Source: CAMCXT01 sp046302715
Lineage (GTDB): Bacteria > Bacteroidota > Bacteroidia > M30B66
Length of the DNA: 64,000 bases
NCBI GenBank assembly: GCA_046302715.1
Contig: JBKCHQ010000254.1
Location: 1 to 64,000, forward strand
Direction of reading: 5' to 3'
Shown here: positions 19,713-28,673 of the stretch, one piece after another
Layout: every line of letters starts with the position of its first letter
How positions within the stretch are numbered: the stretch's first letter is position 1
Notes under the pieces: generated by a model
The model's database searches: none
What the model was told of the DNA's origin: nothing
The model's input: only the letters and a program-made list of their open reading frames with translations
Program-made: the position numbers and the translations under genes

Positions 19713-20624
19713 ATGAAATTACGCTATACCGCATCTTTACTGTGCTTTGCAGCACTTCAGGCTACCGCTCAGCAGGATCCACAATTGAGTATGAATATGT
19801 TCAATCGCATGGCCGTTAATCCGGGATATGCCGGCACCACAGGAGCTATATGTGGAACCGCCATTGGACGTCAGCAATGGATGGGATTCGAAGGCGCCCC
19901 TAGCACCTTCATATTAAACCTCGATGCTCCTATTAATGCTATTAAAGGAGGTTTGGGGCTTTCTATAATGAGCGACAGAATTGGTGTAGAAAATACTGTT
20001 GGAGCAAATTTATCATATGCTTACCACCATAAAATTGGCGACGGGCTCTTAGGGGGCGGCCTCAATTTGGGCTTCATGAGCAAGACATTAAATGATGGTT
20101 TAAATCCGCTTCAGTCAGGCGATCAATCCATTCCTTCTTCGGCTGTTTCTGCCACTGTGTTTGATTTAGGTGTTGGAGCATATTATACCTCTCCAAAATT
20201 TTATGCCGGTATATCTGCTACTCATTTGCCACAATCAACATTCAGCATGGGCACCGTAGAATACAAATCGCGGATGCACCTTTATTTAATGGGCGGCTAT
20301 AATTTACAGCTTGCTAATCCCGATTTAATGGTAGTTCCATCATTATTTGTAAAAAATGCAGCTACCACACAATTTGATTTAAATTGTAACGTTCACTATA
20401 AAAACCGCTACTGGGGAGGAGTATCATACCGTATGCAAGATGCTGTTGTTGTAATGTTAGGAGGAAATGTGTGGAAAGATTTGAAACTCGGTCTTGCTTA
20501 CGACGTAAATACTTCTAAGCTTAATCCCTATAACAACGGTACTTTAGAGTTTATGCTTAACTATTGTTTTAAAATTAAAATTGAAAAGCCACGTCAGGTT
20601 TATCGTAACGTAAGATATTTATAA
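19713..20624 (+). CDS. sprF: Type IX secretion system outer-membrane protein, PorP/SprF family
   Basis: This 303-residue outer-membrane beta-barrel of the PorP/SprF family links type IX secretion to substrate display or gliding adhesins. It has a clear signal peptide (MKLRYTASLLCFAALQATAQ) and the family start QDPQLSMNMFNRMAVNPGYAGTTGAICG, then repeated barrel strands including LGGGLNLGFMSKTLNDG. It directly precedes gldK, the usual order in Flavobacteria. The 98-base gap to gldK holds two possible hairpins. Confidence 0.92.
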   Translation: MKLRYTASLLCFAALQATAQQDPQLSMNMFNRMAVNPGYAGTTGAICGTAIGRQQWMGFEGAPSTFILNLDAPINAIKGGLGLSIMSDRIGVENTVGANLSYAYHHKIGDGLLGGGLNLGFMSKTLNDGLNPLQSGDQSIPSSAVSATVFDLGVGAYYTSPKFYAGISATHLPQSTFSMGTVEYKSRMHLYLMGGYNLQLANPDLMVVPSLFVKNAATTQFDLNCNVHYKNRYWGGVSYRMQDAVVVMLGGNVWKDLKLGLAYDVNTSKLNPYNNGTLEFMLNYCFKIKIEKPRQVYRNVRYL

Positions 20625-20637
20625 TTTTTGAAGAAAC

Positions 20638-20702
20638 CGTTTGCCTCATCGCTCGTTAATCACCCTCACAAAAAGGCAAAACGATTGTCAATAAACACAA
20701 TC
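20638..20702 (+). other. Two possible RNA hairpins between sprF and gldK
   Basis: CGTTTGCCT (20638-20646) can pair with AGGCAAAACG (20674-20683) with one bulged base, and GATTGT (20683-20688) pairs with ACAATC (20697-20702). Neither is followed by a T run, so they are not obvious terminators. They could affect message processing or stability between the barrel gene and the core genes. Confidence 0.3.
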
Positions 20703-20722
20703 CTCATCTAACCATAAAATAT

Positions 20723-22054
20723 ATGATGAAGCCAATCAAATTTACCACGCTGAATGCCCTAGGTGGCATAAGCATAGGTGCAGCAATGCTCCTCAGCAGC
20801 TGTGGCAATGACGGTAACGGATACCTTACAGGTGTTCAAGGCCGAGTGAACTGGTTCCAGGAAGATCCGTACGGTATGGTGTATATACCTATGGGGAGCT
20901 TTAATATGGGCCCCAACGATCAGGATGTTACTTTTGGCGTTACCGCTCAAAGCAAAACCGTTTCGCTTCCTGCATTTTACATGGATCAGACGGAAATCAC
21001 GAACAATGAGTACCGCCAATTTGTATATTGGGTTCGAGATTCTATTGCTCGTCGTATGCTCGGTGAGGTGGACGAAGAAACTTGGCTCATCACCACCGAT
21101 GAGTATGAACAGGATTATCCTGTGCCCCACTTAAATTGGGAAGAAAAGTTAAAATATGATGATAAAGACGAAGAAATTCGGGAGGCGTTGGAGCCAATGT
21201 ATTTGCCCGAGAACGAGCGTTTTTATGGACGTAAAGAATTTGACACCCGCAAGTTTTACTACGACTTCTGGTGGATTGATTATCAGGCAGCCGCTAAACG
21301 TGTAAACCGTCCGCAAGGCTTGAAAGATCGTTCTAAATTTATTGTCAAAGAGTCGGTTCATGTGTACCCCGATACTTTAGCCTGGGTACATGATTTCACC
21401 TACTCATACAATGAGCCGTTGACCAATATGTACTTCTGGCATCCCGGTTATGATGATTATCCGGTGGTAGGTGTAAACTGGAAGCAGGCACGTGCTTTTA
21501 GTGTGTGGCGTACTAATTTGCGCAACAACTATCTGGCGAATAACGAAGATTATTACGAGCAAAACTACCGTCTTCCAACGGAGTCGGAGTGGGAATACGC
21601 ATCTCGTGGTGGTCTTGAACTTAGCCCTTATCCTTGGGGAGGTCCGTACATTCGAAATAGTGTGGGATGCTTTTTAGCCAATTTTAAACCTTTGAGAGGT
21701 AATTACATTGACGACGGCGGATTAACGACCCTAAGAGCCGATTCTTACAATCCTAATGGCTATGGTCTTTATTGTATGGCTGGTAATGTTGCCGAATGGA
21801 CTAGCAATGCCTTTGACGAATCGGCATACAACTTCTCTCATGACAACAGCCCCGATTATACCTACGAAGCCAAAGAGTCAGACCCTATTGTTATGAAGCG
21901 CAAAGTAATTCGTGGCGGTTCGTGGAAAGATGTTGCATACTTCCTTCAAACAAGCACGCGTTCATACGAATATCAGGATACTGCAAAATGCTACATTGGC
22001 TTTAGATGTGCGATTTCATACATCGGTCGCGATAAATACGATGAGGCCGAATAA
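20723..22054 (+). CDS. gldK: Type IX secretion/gliding lipoprotein GldK
   Basis: GldK (PorK) forms, with GldN, the periplasmic ring of the type IX secretion machine attached to the outer membrane. The 443-residue protein has a lipoprotein signal ending LLSSC (Cys27) and a formylglycine-generating-enzyme-like (sulfatase-modifying factor) domain: YIPMGSFNMGPNDQD, MDQTEITNNEYRQFV, RLPTESEWEYASRGG, AGNVAEWTSNAF and RGGSWKD. Two consecutive ATGs open the gene, and either may be used. It is second in sprF-gldKLMN. Confidence 0.97.
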   Translation: MMKPIKFTTLNALGGISIGAAMLLSSCGNDGNGYLTGVQGRVNWFQEDPYGMVYIPMGSFNMGPNDQDVTFGVTAQSKTVSLPAFYMDQTEITNNEYRQFVYWVRDSIARRMLGEVDEETWLITTDEYEQDYPVPHLNWEEKLKYDDKDEEIREALEPMYLPENERFYGRKEFDTRKFYYDFWWIDYQAAAKRVNRPQGLKDRSKFIVKESVHVYPDTLAWVHDFTYSYNEPLTNMYFWHPGYDDYPVVGVNWKQARAFSVWRTNLRNNYLANNEDYYEQNYRLPTESEWEYASRGGLELSPYPWGGPYIRNSVGCFLANFKPLRGNYIDDGGLTTLRADSYNPNGYGLYCMAGNVAEWTSNAFDESAYNFSHDNSPDYTYEAKESDPIVMKRKVIRGGSWKDVAYFLQTSTRSYEYQDTAKCYIGFRCAISYIGRDKYDEAE

Positions 22055-22119
22055 TCTATCCTTTTCAAATCTGTAACTTTAATTTTTCTAATAACCACAC
22101 AACTTAACACTTAAAAACA

Positions 22120-22932
22120 ATGGCAAATTTTCTTGCAACCAAAAAAGGAAAAAGAATCATGGGCATGGTCTATGGGATCGGTGCTGCTATCGTAATCGTT
22201 GGAGCTCTATTTAAGATTTTACACTGGCCCGGAGCAAACGAAATGCTTATGGTCGGCTTATTGACCGAGGCCGCTATCTTCTTTATCTCTGCATTTGAAA
22301 AGCCACATGAAGAACCCGATTGGACACTTGTTTACCCTGAACTTAGTGGTATGCACGACGAACACTCAGGTGCTCGTGAAAAGAAAGCGGTTAAGTCTGG
22401 TAAATCAGATGGCGTATCACAGCAATTGGACAAAATGCTAGAAGATGCCAAAATTGGACCTGAGTTATTAGAGAGTTTGGGCAATTCGTTCAAAGCACTT
22501 TCTGACAACACCTCTAAACTTGCTGATATCACTGATGCATCTGTTGCTACCGACGAATATGTAAGCAATATCCGTTCTGCCTCTACTCAAGTAGGAACAC
22601 TTGCAGAGCGTTACGTTAAGGCATCTGAGTCATTAGACAGCATGACCTTAACCAATGCCGATGGCCAAAGCTATGGCGAGCAACTTCAGCGGGTTTCTAA
22701 AAATCTTTCTGAACTTAACTCTGTTTATGAATTACAGCTTCGTGGTGCCGAACAGCACGCTCAAGCATCTAGCCGTTTCTATGATGGTATCGAACAACTT
22801 ATGAGCAATCTTAATGACTCTGTAAACGACACAAAACGTTACAAAGAAGAAATGTCTCAGCTTACCAGCAACCTTTCATCGCTCAATACCATTTATGGCA
22901 ACATGTTGAGCGCAATGAATATCAATCGTTAA
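22120..22932 (+). CDS. gldL: Type IX secretion/gliding motor protein GldL
   Basis: GldL is the cytoplasmic-membrane stator of the proton-driven motor that powers type IX secretion and gliding. The 270 residues have two N-terminal transmembrane helices (about 14-34 and 42-59) joined by the conserved KILHWPGAN loop. Acidic residues E50 and E60 lie in and at the end of the second helix, where the family has its functional glutamate. The rest is a cytoplasmic helical domain rich in Ser and Glu. It lies 65 bases after gldK. Confidence 0.97.
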   Translation: MANFLATKKGKRIMGMVYGIGAAIVIVGALFKILHWPGANEMLMVGLLTEAAIFFISAFEKPHEEPDWTLVYPELSGMHDEHSGAREKKAVKSGKSDGVSQQLDKMLEDAKIGPELLESLGNSFKALSDNTSKLADITDASVATDEYVSNIRSASTQVGTLAERYVKASESLDSMTLTNADGQSYGEQLQRVSKNLSELNSVYELQLRGAEQHAQASSRFYDGIEQLMSNLNDSVNDTKRYKEEMSQLTSNLSSLNTIYGNMLSAMNINR

Positions 22933-22975
22933 TCAGTAATCATCTCATAACATAACCTTTTAATCATTTTAGAAA

Positions 22976-24559
22976 ATGGCAGGTGGAAAAGAAACGCCCA
23001 GGCAAAAAATGATTGGGATGATGTACTTGGTGTTAACAGCGCTTCTGGCGCTTAACGTATCCAAAGAAATTCTCGATGCATTTGTAGTAGTAAATAATGG
23101 TCTTGTTCAGACCGATAAAAACTTCAATACCAACAATAAAATTCTTTACAAGGCGATAGAAGATCAGCTCGAATTAGAGCCGGTGCGGGCCAAAAAAGCA
23201 GTGGAAAGCGCCAAGAAATTAAAGGAGTGGACCAAAGCAATGCACCAATTTATTGCTGATATTAAAACGGAGCTTATCGTTGCGGAAGATGAAATCGCAA
23301 AAGAAGCGGCTGTTAAAGTGCTCGATAGCCTTGCAAATGTTCAAAACAAGGATAAATACGATAATGCAACCCGAATCATGTGCGGGGATGGAACCGTAGG
23401 AGCAAAAGGCAAAGCAACAGAACTAAAAAACAAACTTATAGAATTTAAAAAGAATTTAACTTCTATACTTCCTGAGTCTGTTAAAAAATCTACAAACCTT
23501 GGTCTTAAAACAGACGATCCCCCAAGAAAAGGAACCGAAAACGTTACTTGGGAAACCGAAAAGTTTTATCACCTTCCGGTGGCAGCACAGATTGTAGTAT
23601 TATCTCAACTACAAACTGAAGTTAGAAATGCCGAAGGAACTGTACTTAACGAATTGTTTAAGTCTATTGGTTCAAATACCATTAAAGTGGATAAACTTGC
23701 CGCTCAATTGGTGCCATCCGCTAATGTTGTAGCTATTGGTGAGGAGTTTACCGCCAAGATTTTTGTGGCTGCGTTAAATTCTTCTTCAACACCTGACGTA
23801 ACCGTTAACGGAGGTCGTGTTTCCGAAACTGATGAGAACGGTTTTGTAGTATTCCGCTCACGCCCATCTAGCGAAGGAGAACAAACGGTTAGAGCATCGG
23901 TACGTTTTATTAACGCTGAAGGTAATCCCGAAACCTCTGAAAAAGAGTTTAAATATACCGCTGTTAAACCAATGGCAGTTGTGTCTCCAACACAAATGCA
24001 GGTGTTTTACATCGGTGTTGATAATCCGGTATCCATCTCTGTTCCGGGATCATCGCCCGACAAAATAGATGCTAATATTCAGGGTTGCGGAGGTACTTTA
24101 TCTAAAGCAGGAAGTGGTATGTACACCGCTCGGGTAACTTCACCTGGAGAATGTGCAGTATCGGTTTCGGTGCGTAAAGAAGGGGGTGGATCTATGAATA
24201 TGGGCGCTCCTAAATTCCGTGCGAAAAAACTTCCAGATCCTACTCCTACTTTTGCCGGCGCTAAACCGGGAGATGGAATTGGAATTGCCACTATTAAAGC
24301 TGCTCCATTCTTATCTGCTGCATTGCCTGACGACTTCGTGTTCAAAGCGGCCTTCCAGGTGCTTTCATACACATTTGAGGTTCAACAAAAAGGCGGCGGA
24401 ATTGAAGAGGCCGAGATTACCGGCAACCGTCTTAACGACAAAGCGTTGAGCTTGTTGAATAAGGCCAAGCCAAATGGAAAAGTTTATCTTACTGGAATTA
24501 AAGTTAAAGGCCCGGACCAAGTGGTTCGTACGCTTAATGCTTCTTTCAGGCTTAAATAA
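22976..24559 (+). CDS. gldM: Type IX secretion/gliding motor protein GldM
   Basis: GldM pairs with GldL in the inner membrane and reaches across the periplasm to the GldK-GldN ring. The 527-residue protein starts MAGGKETPRQKMIGMMYLVLTALLALNVSKEILDAF, the characteristic short cytoplasmic stub and single transmembrane helix. A helical region follows and then several periplasmic immunoglobulin-like domains (VPSANVVAIGEEFTAKIFV, PTQMQVFYIGVDNPVSISV). It lies 43 bases downstream of gldL. Confidence 0.97.
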   Translation: MAGGKETPRQKMIGMMYLVLTALLALNVSKEILDAFVVVNNGLVQTDKNFNTNNKILYKAIEDQLELEPVRAKKAVESAKKLKEWTKAMHQFIADIKTELIVAEDEIAKEAAVKVLDSLANVQNKDKYDNATRIMCGDGTVGAKGKATELKNKLIEFKKNLTSILPESVKKSTNLGLKTDDPPRKGTENVTWETEKFYHLPVAAQIVVLSQLQTEVRNAEGTVLNELFKSIGSNTIKVDKLAAQLVPSANVVAIGEEFTAKIFVAALNSSSTPDVTVNGGRVSETDENGFVVFRSRPSSEGEQTVRASVRFINAEGNPETSEKEFKYTAVKPMAVVSPTQMQVFYIGVDNPVSISVPGSSPDKIDANIQGCGGTLSKAGSGMYTARVTSPGECAVSVSVRKEGGGSMNMGAPKFRAKKLPDPTPTFAGAKPGDGIGIATIKAAPFLSAALPDDFVFKAAFQVLSYTFEVQQKGGGIEEAEITGNRLNDKALSLLNKAKPNGKVYLTGIKVKGPDQVVRTLNASFRLK

Positions 24560-24586
24560 TATTTAACCATTTTAACCATCTGTATT

Positions 24587-25453
24587 ATGCGTAGTCTGTT
24601 TTTCTTGTTATCGCTTAGCTTCTTCTTAGGAGGAACTGTATTGTCACAGAGTGTTCTTGACGCCAAGAGAGAGCGCGCAGACGGTGTTGTGGGTCGTGGT
24701 CACATTCGCACACGACAACCCATACCCTACACTCCGGTTAGGGAAGCAGATGTAATTTGGAGAAAACGCGTTTGGAGAGAGATTGATTTGCGTGAAAAAA
24801 TCAATCTCCCTCTTTACTATCCACTTGACGAGGAAGTAAATGGACTATTGAGTCTCACCAGCCTCCTTTTTAGAGATGTTGTGGTTAATGCTGACATCCC
24901 AGCCTATGCCGACGATAACTTCAGCGAATATCTTACTCCTGCCGAAATCGATAAGAAGATTACCCCTGGAGATTCTATCGAGGTTAATGTAGGAGACCTT
25001 GATGGAGATGGTATTGATGAGCCTCCAATTAAAGCACCCCCATCTCCTATAAAATTAAGTTCGATTAAAAAAGTATGGCTTAAGGAGGAATGGTTTTTCG
25101 ACAAACAGCGCTCTGTGCTTGATGTTAGAATTTTAGGTATTGGTTTTCCTATAGATAAAATTGATGCTGCCACAGGAGAAGTAAAAGGATTTAGCACACT
25201 ATTTTGGGTGTATTTTCCAGAGGCCAGAAAATCGCTTGCTAAGCAAGATGTATTTAACCGCCAAAACCCTCAAGAACGTCGCTCTTTTGATGATATATTC
25301 TGGAAACGTCAATTTAGTAGCTACATCACAAAAGAAGAAAATGTGTACGACCGAAAAATTAATGAATACAAACTCGGTATGGATGCATTAATGGAATCTA
25401 ACCGAATTAAAGAAGATATTATTAACTTCGAACACGATTTGTGGGAGTTCTAA
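24587..25453 (+). CDS. gldN: Type IX secretion/gliding protein GldN
   Basis: GldN (PorN) is the periplasmic ring partner of GldK. The 288-residue protein has a Sec signal peptide (MRSLFFLLSLSFFLGGTVLSQ), then YTPVREADVIWRKRVWREIDLREKINLPLYYP, the family signature, and the VWLKEEWFFDKQRSVLDVRILGI strand region. It is the last gene of the operon, 27 bases after gldM, and is followed by a strong terminator. Confidence 0.96.
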   Translation: MRSLFFLLSLSFFLGGTVLSQSVLDAKRERADGVVGRGHIRTRQPIPYTPVREADVIWRKRVWREIDLREKINLPLYYPLDEEVNGLLSLTSLLFRDVVVNADIPAYADDNFSEYLTPAEIDKKITPGDSIEVNVGDLDGDGIDEPPIKAPPSPIKLSSIKKVWLKEEWFFDKQRSVLDVRILGIGFPIDKIDAATGEVKGFSTLFWVYFPEARKSLAKQDVFNRQNPQERRSFDDIFWKRQFSSYITKEENVYDRKINEYKLGMDALMESNRIKEDIINFEHDLWEF

Positions 25454-25484
25454 GCTCCCTTTTGTTTAACCTCCACGCTTACAT

Positions 25485-25515
25485 AAAAGAGCCGGCTAAC
25501 GCCGGCTCTTTTAGT
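25485..25515 (+). terminator. Terminator of the type IX secretion operon
   Basis: AAAAGAGCCGGC (25485-25496) and GCCGGCTCTTTT (25501-25512) form a perfect 12-bp stem around the 4-base loop TAAC, followed by TAGTTTTTG. It is the strongest hairpin in the window. The roughly 185 bases between it and the next gene show nothing I can identify. Confidence 0.92.
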
Positions 25516-25701
25516 TTTTGTATAGGTGTCAAAACCCCTCTTCATTAAACTCAGATTAAGCGTTAAAATCAAATGCCCTAATGCTTAGTGCGCTAAATCT
25601 GTCGGGGTGCATCTGTGTTAATCCCGATGCATCATGGAAGCATTCGAACCTTGCGGCAAATTGCGAAATTGGGGTTAAAGGAAGAGCTTACACGGATTTT
25701 G

Positions 25702-26790
25702 TTATATGTATCCTTCACCAAATTCCACCTTCACTTGATTTACCAATTGACGGATTTCCTGTTCGGCGTCCTTCCTGCATACCAGTAGAATTCCGTCAGA
25801 CTCTACAATTATACAGTTGTCGATGCCGTGAATTACGGCAACTTTATCCTTTGGAAGATGTACAATGCTGTTTTCTGTATTGCTAATTATGGTCTTCTTT
25901 CCAACTACCGCATTTCCGAAAGCGTCGTGATGCATATTTTCGTAAAGCGAACCCCAAGTACCCAAATCACTCCATCCAAACTCCGATGGTATTACGGAAA
26001 CATTAGACGCTTTTTCAATAATCCCGTAGTCAATAGAAATATTGGTGCATTGCGTATACGCTTGCTCCAAAAAAAGTGCTTCGCCTTGCGTATCTAATTC
26101 TTCTTTGCCCGCCTCAAAGATCTGATGCATGTCAGGCAAATGCTTTTGAAAAGCCTCGTTCATAACTGCAGCGGAGGTTATAAATAGACCCGAATTCCAT
26201 AAAAATTCGCCTGACGAGATAAAGGATTTTGCCAGTTCCAAATTAGGCTTTTCGGTGAAGGTTTTCACTTTATAAACATCATCCGTTCCATCTCTTTGAA
26301 TAAATTGTATATATCCATAACCGGTATCGGGCCTGCTGGGCCGAATGCCCAGCGTTACGATGGATTCGTCCGCTTCACAATGGCGCACACCTTTTAATAC
26401 TTGCTCAATAAATACATCTTCCTGTAAAATAAGATGGTCTGACGGTGCTACCACGATACTTGCCGCAGAATTACGCTTTAGTATTTTTTGTGTAGCATAA
26501 GCTATACATGGAGCCGTGTTTCTGCGAATGGGTTCCAGCAGTAAGGCATTGTCATGAATACTGGGAATTTGTTCCAAAACCAAATCGCGATAAACAGCAC
26601 TGGTTACAATTAAAATGTTTTCGGCGGGAATAATCTTTCTAAATCTGTCATAAGTTAACTGCAGCAAGGTTCGACCCGTTCCCAAAACGTCTAAAAATTG
26701 TTTGGGTCTATCCTGCCTGCTCATGGGCCAAAATCGGGTCCCGGCCCCGCCGGCCATTATTACACAATATATATTGGATTTTTTTTCCAT
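25702..26790 (-). CDS. manC: Mannose-1-phosphate guanylyltransferase
   Basis: This enzyme makes GDP-mannose from mannose-1-phosphate and GTP for surface polysaccharides and glycoproteins. The 362-residue single-domain protein begins with the nucleotidyltransferase signature IMAGGAGTRFWPMSRQDRPKQFLDV and has VAPSDHLI, GYGYIQF, FTEKPNLELA, FLWNSGLF and the FGWSDLGTW motif. It lacks the C-terminal isomerase domain of bifunctional ManC, as is usual in Bacteroidota. A GT22-type mannosyltransferase about 16 kb away could be a consumer of activated mannose, but no direct link is shown. Confidence 0.93.
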   Translation of the reverse strand: MEKKSNIYCVIMAGGAGTRFWPMSRQDRPKQFLDVLGTGRTLLQLTYDRFRKIIPAENILIVTSAVYRDLVLEQIPSIHDNALLLEPIRRNTAPCIAYATQKILKRNSAASIVVAPSDHLILQEDVFIEQVLKGVRHCEADESIVTLGIRPSRPDTGYGYIQFIQRDGTDDVYKVKTFTEKPNLELAKSFISSGEFLWNSGLFITSAAVMNEAFQKHLPDMHQIFEAGKEELDTQGEALFLEQAYTQCTNISIDYGIIEKASNVSVIPSEFGWSDLGTWGSLYENMHHDAFGNAVVGKKTIISNTENSIVHLPKDKVAVIHGIDNCIIVESDGILLVCRKDAEQEIRQLVNQVKVEFGEGYI

Positions 26791-26813
26791 GGTAACCTCT
26801 CTATAAACGCGTG

Positions 26814-26821
26814 CAAACTTA
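26814..26821 (-). promoter_or_regulatory. Putative -7 box of the mannose-1-phosphate guanylyltransferase gene
   Basis: CAAACTTA on the plus strand reads TAAGTTTG on the minus strand, an exact TAnnTTTG, with a gap of 23 bases to the ATG. Its upstream edge touches a perfect 10-bp inverted repeat at 26821-26845. Confidence 0.5.
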
Positions 26822-26845
26822 AGGATATAATTTTCTTATATCCTT
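26821..26845. repeat. Perfect 10-bp inverted repeat abutting a -7 box
   Basis: AAGGATATAA (26821-26830) and TTATATCCTT (26836-26845) are separated by 5 bases. It may end transcription of the SprT-like gene or act as an operator for the guanylyltransferase promoter. The T run expected for a terminator is poor. Confidence 0.5.
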
Positions 26846-26855
26846 GTTTTCTAAA

Positions 26856-27470
26856 TTAATACAATTCAACCTCTGCCAGGGGATGAATCCAATAGGCCTT
26901 GTTGTCGGGCAGTTCGAAACAGCGGTAGTTTTTACGAACTTTTTCCCCTTTGCGAAAAATGCGATTGCCCTTTAATTTAAAAACCGCATTAATCGGGATG
27001 CTTTCCAGCGTTAAGCTTGGATTTTGATCGTATTTTCTTAACACCCGCATGAGTTGTAAATCGGAGCAAGAACTCGAAGAAGGGCTCATAAGGTGTTTTT
27101 CAACCGCCGATAGAACATCTTCGGGGAAAATAGCAGGATGTAAAAATTGTTTCAAATGACGAACATACTCGTCTTTCCACTCTCTCCCATGCGGATTAAC
27201 ATGTGCGTGGTGTTTGTTCCAATTGGTACAGTGAGCAATTTCGTGAACAAGTGTAATTAAAAAACTATATGGATTTAGATTATGATTTATGGTAATAACA
27301 TGCCCTCGATTGGCTCCTAAAATTGGCCTGAAATCGCCTAATTTGCTGTTTCGGGCATGGGTTATTTTTAAATGGATGCCATATGCTACTATCCATTCAG
27401 CAATGGGAGTCGCTGCCTCATGGGGAATGTACTTCCTTAAAATAAGGGTGTAATCATCTAAAGTCTTCAC
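26856..27470 (-). CDS. SprT-like zinc metallopeptidase-fold protein
   Basis: This 204-residue protein carries the SprT-type zinc motif HEIAH (H76, E77, H80) with a third histidine at H94 in NPHGREW, the arrangement shared with the protease domain of Spartan. The remainder includes ILGANRGHVITINHNLNPYSFL, a typical SprT strand pair, and a C-terminal basic, cysteine-poor zinc-ribbon remnant (KYWIHPLAEVELY region). Its substrate is unknown; cytoplasmic location is inferred from the absence of a signal peptide. The start codon is GTG (CAC at 27468-27470). It is not the gliding protein also called SprT. Confidence 0.82.
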   Translation of the reverse strand: MKTLDDYTLILRKYIPHEAATPIAEWIVAYGIHLKITHARNSKLGDFRPILGANRGHVITINHNLNPYSFLITLVHEIAHCTNWNKHHAHVNPHGREWKDEYVRHLKQFLHPAIFPEDVLSAVEKHLMSPSSSSCSDLQLMRVLRKYDQNPSLTLESIPINAVFKLKGNRIFRKGEKVRKNYRCFELPDNKAYWIHPLAEVELY

Positions 27471-27564
27471 TTGGTGAATATTTAAAAATCCACTAATTTA
27501 ACCAAGTCCAAAGCATAGATTTATCGGCAATTTTTTAACTTCGATTTTTTAATAACTGCTCCAA

Positions 27565-28143
27565 ATGAATCGCGCCATTCACATAATCCTTTTATGCTTG
27601 TCTGTATTAGCTTTGTTTATGCCATACCTAAGCATAAATTTTAACGGCGAAACGCTGCTAAGCGCCAATGGCTTTGATTTAATGCTCTCCTTGCCGATAG
27701 AAAGTGAAAGCGAGGATTTTAATTTTCTACTGGGCATGCTCGATCCCCGTGTAGCCGAATTCCTGTCGGGGCAGTCACGTCAATGGGATTTGTTTTTACT
27801 GGGAATATCTCTTCTTTCCTGTATATCTATTGGATTAAGCTTTGTGAAGGACTGGGCCGAAAAGCCAGTATTTGCTACGATATATCTGGTTAACATCGCT
27901 TTAATTTTCACTGGAAAACAGGTTTATCTTGGTTTATGGGAAGAACAAACTGCCGCGTTTTTTAAAAACCTACCCGAAGAAATGGCCGACATGATTCCTA
28001 AAAACATGGTGTTACCTGAATTTGGTACTGCTTGGTGGGCTGTTTTATTCATAAATAGCATAGGAATAATTTGGATGATTTGGCGGTTGATCGAAATAAG
28101 AAGAGACCAGCAATTAACCATATACAAAGGACCACAAAACTAG
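27565..28143 (+). CDS. Hypothetical membrane protein with four predicted helices
   Basis: The 192-residue protein has hydrophobic segments at about 5-25, 80-98, 106-124 and 153-173, with a short C-terminal basic tail. I recognise no family. A promoter-like TAACTTCG (one mismatch to TAnnTTTG) lies about 20 bases upstream. The gene stands alone on the plus strand between minus-strand genes and ends 14 bases from the convergent NlpC/P60 gene. Confidence 0.7.
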   Translation: MNRAIHIILLCLSVLALFMPYLSINFNGETLLSANGFDLMLSLPIESESEDFNFLLGMLDPRVAEFLSGQSRQWDLFLLGISLLSCISIGLSFVKDWAEKPVFATIYLVNIALIFTGKQVYLGLWEEQTAAFFKNLPEEMADMIPKNMVLPEFGTAWWAVLFINSIGIIWMIWRLIEIRRDQQLTIYKGPQN

Positions 28144-28157
28144 ACAGGCGGTTCAGA

Positions 28158-28673
28158 TTATTTTCTAATGAAGCCACATGAAAAATAATGCTTGGTATAA
28201 TACGCCTCATTTAAATTACTTAACGTAACACCTTTAGAAGAGCTGGCGTGAATAAAACGGCTCTCCTGAACAATAATGCCAACATGCGATACCTTTTCGC
28301 TGTTAATTTTAAAGAACACCAAATCGCCCGGCTTTGCCTCTTTCTTTGAGCGCTTTTGGCATTGATTGAAGATACGCTCGGATTGGCGCTCGAGAGAAAT
28401 GCCATACACCTTTTTATAAATGGCAACCGCAAAACCGGAGCAATCCACTCCCGACCTATCGTTTCCGCCATATTTATAAGGTACTCCTAACCATGTTACC
28501 AATTCGTTATACAGTAAGCCATCTGCCTCATTGGGGTTGGTAACGCCCAGGGTTAGTGCCGCGCTTTCAACGTTGGGTTCTTTCTTCTTAGGGGCTACAT
28601 TTTTCGACATTCTGCATGAAGCAGAAATCAGCAAAATGCTTAGCAGTAATAAACCTCTAATACTTAAAGACAT
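28158..28673 (-). CDS. NlpC/P60 (C40) cell-wall peptidase, lipoprotein
   Basis: This peptidase family cuts gamma-D-Glu-diaminopimelate bonds in peptidoglycan. Starting at the ATG at 28673 gives MSLSIRGLLLLSILLISASC, a lipoprotein signal with Cys20; an upstream ATG at 28709 is possible but overlaps the previous gene further. The catalytic triad is visible: C78 (GVDCSGF), H130 (VSHVGIIV) and H142 (FIHASSS), with the GVPYKYGGN strand before it. It is last in the nadA-M16-MORN-NlpC row and overlaps the end of the MORN gene by 17 bases. Confidence 0.9.
   Translation of the reverse strand: MSLSIRGLLLLSILLISASCRMSKNVAPKKKEPNVESAALTLGVTNPNEADGLLYNELVTWLGVPYKYGGNDRSGVDCSGFAVAIYKKVYGISLERQSERIFNQCQKRSKKEAKPGDLVFFKINSEKVSHVGIIVQESRFIHASSSKGVTLSNLNEAYYTKHYFSCGFIRK

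Noticed and set aside
25516..25701. Possible small gene or RNA between the gldN terminator and the guanylyltransferase gene
   Set aside because: Only overlapping antisense frames and short accidental repeats are seen; no conserved motif or RNA fold stands out.
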